Assembly (NCBI GenBank): GCA_010094025.1
Contig: ML991779.1
Coordinates: 372,001-436,000 of the forward strand
DNA length: 64,000 nt
Direction: 5' to 3'
Source: Viridothelium virens
Taxonomy: Eukaryota > Ascomycota > Dothideomycetes > Trypetheliales > Trypetheliaceae
Positions 58,716-64,000 of the stretch are shown piece after piece. Within the stretch, counting starts at the first letter, position 1; every line of letters begins with the position of its first letter. Both the position numbers and the translations under genes were made by a program. The notes under the pieces are model-generated. The model was not told the DNA's origin and did no database searches. It worked only from the letters and a program-made list of their open reading frames with translations.

Positions 58716-59318
58716 CTAGGCCCTTTTCCCAATAGCGGCATCAATCTCTTTCTTTAGGGATTGAAGCTCCTGATCATTTCCTTCAAAATCCAAGCCTTGC
58801 TTCACCCAATCGGCCGCCTCCTCGGGCCTTCCCATCTCTATCAGACACCTGCCCTTTCTCCACCAAGACTTAGGGTTCTGAACCTTCTTGCATTCGAGAC
58901 TCGACTCTGCGTCGATTGATCCCTCGGGCCACGCTTGTATGGCCATATGTGCTTGCGCCCTGTTTGCGTATAATCCCGAGACCTCCTCGCGAACCAAGCC
59001 CGCGGGCTCCCACGCAGGTCTTTGTATCGCCATCTCCAAGCCTAAAGAGTAGAGCCGTATTGCTTCTTGGTAGGAGCCTTTTCGGAAGGCGGTATTGCCA
59101 GCTTCACGCATCTTTGTTATCTGGCCACTGCGCTTCGGATCCACTGGAACAGGGGGTGGGGGTGTAGGAGCATTAAGACCGACGATGGCCCGATTGAGGA
59201 GGTTCAGTTGATGTATTTCAGCTTCAGTTGAGGACGAGGTAGTGCCGGGAAAGGAGATAGCCTTTGTTTGCGGATCAATCTGGAGGGGCAGTTGGCTGAA
59301 TGTTTCTTCAACCTCCAT
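58716..59318 (-). CDS. SEC72: Sec72-like TPR subunit of the ER post-translational translocon
   Basis: Single-exon gene of 200 residues. I placed the start at the ATG at 59318 (MEVEETFSQLPLQIDPQTKA) because the family begins with this LPLQxDPxTK pattern; the frame stays open further up but without similarity. VPVDPKRSGQITKMREAGN, AFRKGSYQEAIRLYSLGLEM, YANRAQAHMAIQAWPEGSID and WWRKGRCLIEMGRPEEAADW form the TPR array expected of Sec72, which recruits cytosolic chaperones to the Sec62/63 complex. Length matches. It is convergent with the methyltransferase gene, with about 190 bases between stops. Confidence 0.9.
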   Translation of the reverse strand: MEVEETFSQLPLQIDPQTKAISFPGTTSSSTEAEIHQLNLLNRAIVGLNAPTPPPPVPVDPKRSGQITKMREAGNTAFRKGSYQEAIRLYSLGLEMAIQRPAWEPAGLVREEVSGLYANRAQAHMAIQAWPEGSIDAESSLECKKVQNPKSWWRKGRCLIEMGRPEEAADWVKQGLDFEGNDQELQSLKKEIDAAIGKRA

Positions 59319-62300
59319 GTTATTGATCTGGTGGGTCCAGAATCGAGTATGAGAGTGAGTATGAGTTGAGGGAAGTTGGTGTAGAGACGTAGGAGATATC
59401 AAATTGGAATTACCTAAAGAAGCCACGCATCTCTGATGAGTGACATTACACTGTCTAGGCAATTCTGCCGGATCTTTCCGCCCGCAGATGATCCGTGCAC
59501 CGACGTTTATTTTCCTAGCCCTCCCCTCTGTGCCCGCCCGGCCGTGCCTGCTCCTGCGGACCACTCCGTACGCCCTTCTACACCATCATCTTTACTTTGC
59601 TCGTCTAGTGATACACCTCCAACGACTGATCAGCATGCGAAGGATAGCGCGTCAGTGAAAATTCAAATTTAGGCGCAACCTCGACAGGACGATGCTTCCG
59701 ATTTGTAATTTTCATCCACCGCCACGTGCTACTTTTTTAAACTTTTTTTCGGGCGCAAGTCGCCTCGTCTTCCGGACCTTCTTGGCTTTGCGCACGCATG
59801 CAGTGGGCCTAGCTAGCCAGCCCAAGGTAATTACCTTATCTAACACGTGCACGTCAGAGCAGATACCAACCGGATCCAAGAAATCTGTAAGTCTACGATT
59901 TCTTGTTTCCGACGCGTTCTGAGACTGGGAGACCTGAACAATTGGTGGTAAGTCTACTTTCTTACGGAGTACTCACTGTCCTATTGTTCCTTACAGCGCC
60001 AGCTCCTTCCCCTTCACCATGTCAAGCGCCTATGATGAATGGTACTTCAGTACCTGTATCAAAGATAGGAAGAGAATGATCCGAAGTTCGGATATGATCT
60101 CCACTAGCATTCTGAGGCCCCTCACAGTTTTTCCAACACTTTTCATGATGGTCTTCTTAGTGCTTGTAAAAGTAACTCGGCAAATGAGCTACGACGATCT
60201 TGATGATCTTCATACAATTACTGACGTCAAAGTAATAGGGTATCGTTGTCATCATTGTTGTCACTTCCAAACTCAGGTATCGACGTCGATCGTTATAATC
60301 GACTCTCAGGTAGGTCCGCTAGGAAATTCACTAGCGTCTTAGTCACGTGTGGAAAAATCCATGGAAATAATCGTTCGGGTGCTGGTGGTGGACCTTTGGT
60401 GATCCAGTCTATACCTCGACCGGCGACTCTCGAAGCCCGAGTCAGAGGTAGTCGATTTCAAGAAAGTCGCTTACAAGCTTGCATGGGTCAAAATTCTGCT
60501 ATTGGCAAAGCTTCTTGCTTCTCTGGGGAATCCATGTGACTGTGCCCGGCAGTTTCCTTCGAACAATGCTGCTCACTATCGAATTGAAAGCACTGCAACA
60601 AACGCAATTGAAGTTTTTAGGATTTCAGAGGTGCCCACCCTCAAGTAATTTACAATACAGCGCAGCCAGCCTCCACACATTCAATCTGTGACATCTGGAA
60701 ATTTTGTAGTCCACCTGAAATTTGCAGTGTCCCCGTTTCGGAAAGACAATTCACCAATGTTCCCAAGGGTTTAATTTGACCCACTTCTACAATGAATAGC
60801 GTCAGAGATGTTGACACGATACGTATGGGGCTGATTGCGTGTCGAATGCCGTTCACCGTCTGCCTGGCCCGTGCAAGGACGGTACGTACAGATTGATTTT
60901 GGTCAGCCATCGGTTTGCGGGAATTCTGGAGAGAGGTAAATGCTTTCTCATCGATAACGTCTAGCATCAAGTGGTACCTGCGTACACAGCCTCTTGCTTT
61001 GCGGGAGAAAGTACCCACAAAAATTTTCGACTCTCCTTCTAGCGGCAGTCCTGAGTCTTGTCCGGTCTCAAGATCTGACCGAGCTTTGTACAGTACTAGC
61101 ACGACTGGCTACTCGCAATGATCCCTCCGTGTTTCCTTCTAGAAACGGACTGGGAACAAGGTGTGCACATGCATTTTGCATTCCGTCTAATTTCCCAGGG
61201 GGTAAAAGCGGCGCGACAAAGCCGGGAGTGCCCTCCACCTCCGAGGTTGGAGCTATAATTGGAAAAGCTTTACGAACAACCTCTCTCAAGGCATCGAACT
61301 ATCCGCTCTCCCCCCAGCGTGGGTCTTAATACTTTATTATATGGATGGGATCAAGGTTTCATGTGTCTACATTCATGATCATGGAGACTCCAAAATACTG
61401 CGACTGCTGCATGAACACAATTTGGGCCTTGTCTCCACAGCCTATTTCGTCGGAAGAGGCGTTTGATTTCTACCGATCCGTCGCGACTTATTTCCTCGTC
61501 GTCATCATGCACAATCTCAAACAACCGCCGAGATGCACACGGTTGGTCCTCGAAAACAACGGACTTCCATTATCGTAATTCCCAACCATGGCATCTGACA
61601 CTGTGCTTTCGACCGGAACAACTTTGCTATTGTAGGAGCTGATGCTTATAATCATATTACCAACGCAACAGGATACTGTTGGCATTTTCATTTTGCGCAT
61701 CCCAGCCGACTCCTTCCCCAATACTGCCCTGCATGAGGATTATTTCGAGATGCAGCAATACAGTTACCGCATCGAGAATTAAGCACACCGATAGACTCGG
61801 CTGCTAAGCGAAGCGAATCATGAGCTTCATTGAGGTCGGCCATACTTCGTTCCTGCAGCGAGCAGCGGAAACCCTTCTGCAAGAGAGGAGACTGTCTCAC
61901 GCGTATGGAGTGCCTAGCCACCGTAGTCCTCTGTCTTGACACGGCGAGACGCGGATATGCAACGCTTCTTTTCGTCCCAGCTGCGGGGCACGACAAGTGG
62001 TGGGCAAAGCCTAAAGCTTCACTCTTCAAGTGCATCCGCGACGTATCCAGGCCCGATTTTAATTTTTATCTGCCAATGCTTTGCCCCGCAAAGACGATAG
62101 GTGTATCGATTGTTGATAACGAGGCAGCCACGGCACAGTCCTGGCGTGGGCCTCGCGACCCAACTAAAGCGCCTTCTCGAAGGCTGATGCAACAATTCCA
62201 TGGTCGGGCTCGTATCGATTGGTCCATCACGCGGCTCAATTTATCGATCCGGCTCGTCCGCGGTCTCACGGTCCCCACCTACGAGAGTCTTCCCCGTTTG

Positions 62301-63439
62301 CTCGTTTTTGCGACGGCTGGATCTACAGACTATCGCAATAACGGCTTGACGGATCACGATTTGCTCTGGCTCACGGCCCCTTTGGTACACCCTGATACCG
62401 GCAAACTGACATGTGTGACGTCCTCTTCCGTGCGCCAGATCCAATGTCTCCAGAAAAGTTAGTTTGCCGGGTTCAGGACGAAAAGTTGCCACGCCAGAAC
62501 TTTGTCCTGATCTCGCCAGGAAATTTTTTTCGAAGGCGCACAGGCTACACGAATAACGCCTCCATTTTACTGGAGCTGAGACCCTGGACGGCTGGTGTAG
62601 TGCATGTCCACCAATGCTGAGGCCTGCAAGTTGTCTACGGTTGGTCTGGCTCGCCGCTCCAATGAAATGGGAAACCTGCCCTAGTCTCGCAATTGCTGCA
62701 CCTTAACTCATTCTCCCTCGAAGGGCTGGCAGAAACGACGAGAAGGCGACAAGTAGTCAACGGTGGCCTGCGATGCGACCTACCACATGCTTTGCAGAGA
62801 GTTTAGAGATCTCGTTGGTTGTCGCTGGCGCGTAAGGCATGCGGTAAAAGTCTCACGCTGGCACGCTGCCTGGCCGGTCTGCTGCAAGTGCCCAGCAAAT
62901 GATGCAACACCAAGGGAAATCTTCCGAATACGGACGCATACGCTAACAAGCAGTGGCCCGGCCGGCCACAAGGGCTGTGCCTTTCACACATGGGAGGCCG
63001 TAGAGGCCTGCTCCAGTGCTTATGCAGTTTTTGTGCCGCCGGCGTCGCCGCTCTAAGCCGTCACCTTCCAAGCGAATGCGTCGAGCGAGTCAAGGACCCG
63101 GGCTGAAGATGCACGAAGGATCGACCTTGATCCAACCGGTCCCTTTGGTCCCACAATTCCCAATCCCGGACTGGCGGCACTGAGGCAGTGGCTTTGCACA
63201 CTCTGCAGCGACTAGCCCGCCAAGATGCTGTGCTAGATGTACACCATGCTTGGGCCGCCGGGGGTTGCATTGAATGCCCTGGAGCGTGCAGGCCTGGCTC
63301 TCCAGGGCTCGCGCTTCCCGACTTTAACCCCCCTCCATGCCATCGCTCCAATGACTGCAATAGCGTGAAGCCGCGCGCCCCCAAGTTTCTTTTAGCTCGA
63401 TGCTTCCTTTTGTGCCTGACAGCCGGCATTCTGCACCGC
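59319..63439. other. 4.1-kb stretch without a supported gene
   Basis: This holds the SEC72 promoter and several open frames of 60-210 codons. The longest (61830-62462, plus) has no family pattern. A frame at 60019-60342 starts after an acceptor-like TTCCTTACAG and a good ATG context (CACCATGTC), but I could not extend it into a convincing gene. TACGGAGTAC occurs at 59963-59972. Confidence 0.4.
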
Positions 63440-64000
63440 TACTCTTTCTTTCTGCCACTATTCGACGCTGTTGTTTCGACTGTCGTTCGTTGCTGATCTG
63501 TACTTTATCCGCTCACTTCCCCCGTCACTCGTTCCCGTTATCCTTCAGGGTTCATTAATCCAACCTTCCGCACGTTTCAGTGTCTTCTCTATCGTTGATT
63601 TCTTCTTTCGTCATCTACACTCATTAACGAGATTCTCATCCATTTTTTTGTTTGCTCGGCCATCTCACTCAAAGATCGGCCTGTCCTTCCTTTGGAACTC
63701 TCCTTGTATCCCTGTGTGTGTAATTCAACTCGGATACGTTCCGCTTAGTACCCTTAGTAGACGTCAGATGGAATAATTGTCTGTCGTTGATCTGTCATTC
63801 CTTACGGATTTCCCATATCAAAATACTCTCGAACCTGGACTCTTGTTCCAAGGTCCAAAAGTGTAATACCATATATCGACACAGTCACAACGACATCAAA
63901 AACTAACCTATCAAACCGGGAGTGTAAATATATTGGTGAGCTCCTTGGATTGTCTGCAACTGAAGCGAAGTCTGACAAGAACTAGTACTGCCCGAAACAA
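63440..64000 (+). promoter_or_regulatory. pyrimidine-rich leader, probably of a gene beyond the right edge
   Basis: From about 63440 the plus strand is dominated by C and T (TACTCTTTCTTTCTGCC and similar to about 63660), like the leaders in front of several genes in this window. No start codon followed by a long frame lies within the window, so this is a guess. Confidence 0.25.

Noticed and set aside
60019-60342. 107-codon frame with a good ATG context after an acceptor-like site
   Set aside because: Could not be extended by splicing and shows no family pattern; mentioned in the stretch description but not called.
61830-62462. 210-codon plus-strand frame
   Set aside because: No domain, no codon-usage or leader support, and a mixed composition typical of a chance frame.

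Overview
The window looks like nuclear DNA of a filamentous ascomycete (Pezizomycotina). The evidence is the density of about one gene per 2-3 kb, short GT-AG introns (mostly 45-70 nt, some with CTGAC/CTAAC-type branch sequences), many small secreted Ser/Thr-rich proteins, and fungal versions of housekeeping enzymes (Cyt1, Gdb1, Gpd1, Sec72). I cannot assign a class or species from sequence alone. I found no tRNA, rRNA or CRISPR array by eye.

Layout. 0-9.3 kb: a secreted protein, a secreted HEXXH metalloprotease, an Ayr1-like reductase, a small cupin, a Ser/Thr-rich secreted protein and an F-box/LRR-type family gene with a damaged or unresolved 5' end. 10-11.3 kb: cytochrome c1 in five exons. 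11.3-13.7 kb: no supported gene. 13.7-25.7 kb: a low-complexity basic protein, a GNAT acetyltransferase, glycogen debranching enzyme, glycerol-3-phosphate dehydrogenase and a GPI-anchored Cys-rich protein. 27-33 kb: an ACS-type MFS transporter, a small GNAT, a 3-dehydroshikimate dehydratase-like TIM barrel and a divergently transcribed DAHP synthase. 33-48 kb: a gene-poor accessory block with several plus-strand orphan genes, an intron-containing DD34E transposase gene and a single-pass membrane protein. 48-59.3 kb: a HAD hydrolase, a 939-residue acidic orphan, an SV2-like MFS transporter, an LRR protein, a methyltransferase and Sec72. 59.3-64 kb: no supported gene, ending in a pyrimidine-rich leader that may belong to a gene beyond the right edge.

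How genes may work together. The divergent DAHP synthase and dehydroshikimate dehydratase genes, next to a carboxylate-type MFS transporter, could form a short shikimate-to-protocatechuate shunt. GDB1 and GPD1 lie in tandem and could link glycogen breakdown to glycerol synthesis. Both ideas are inference. Exon joins were worked out by hand from frame continuity, splice-site consensus and family motifs, and need RNA support.
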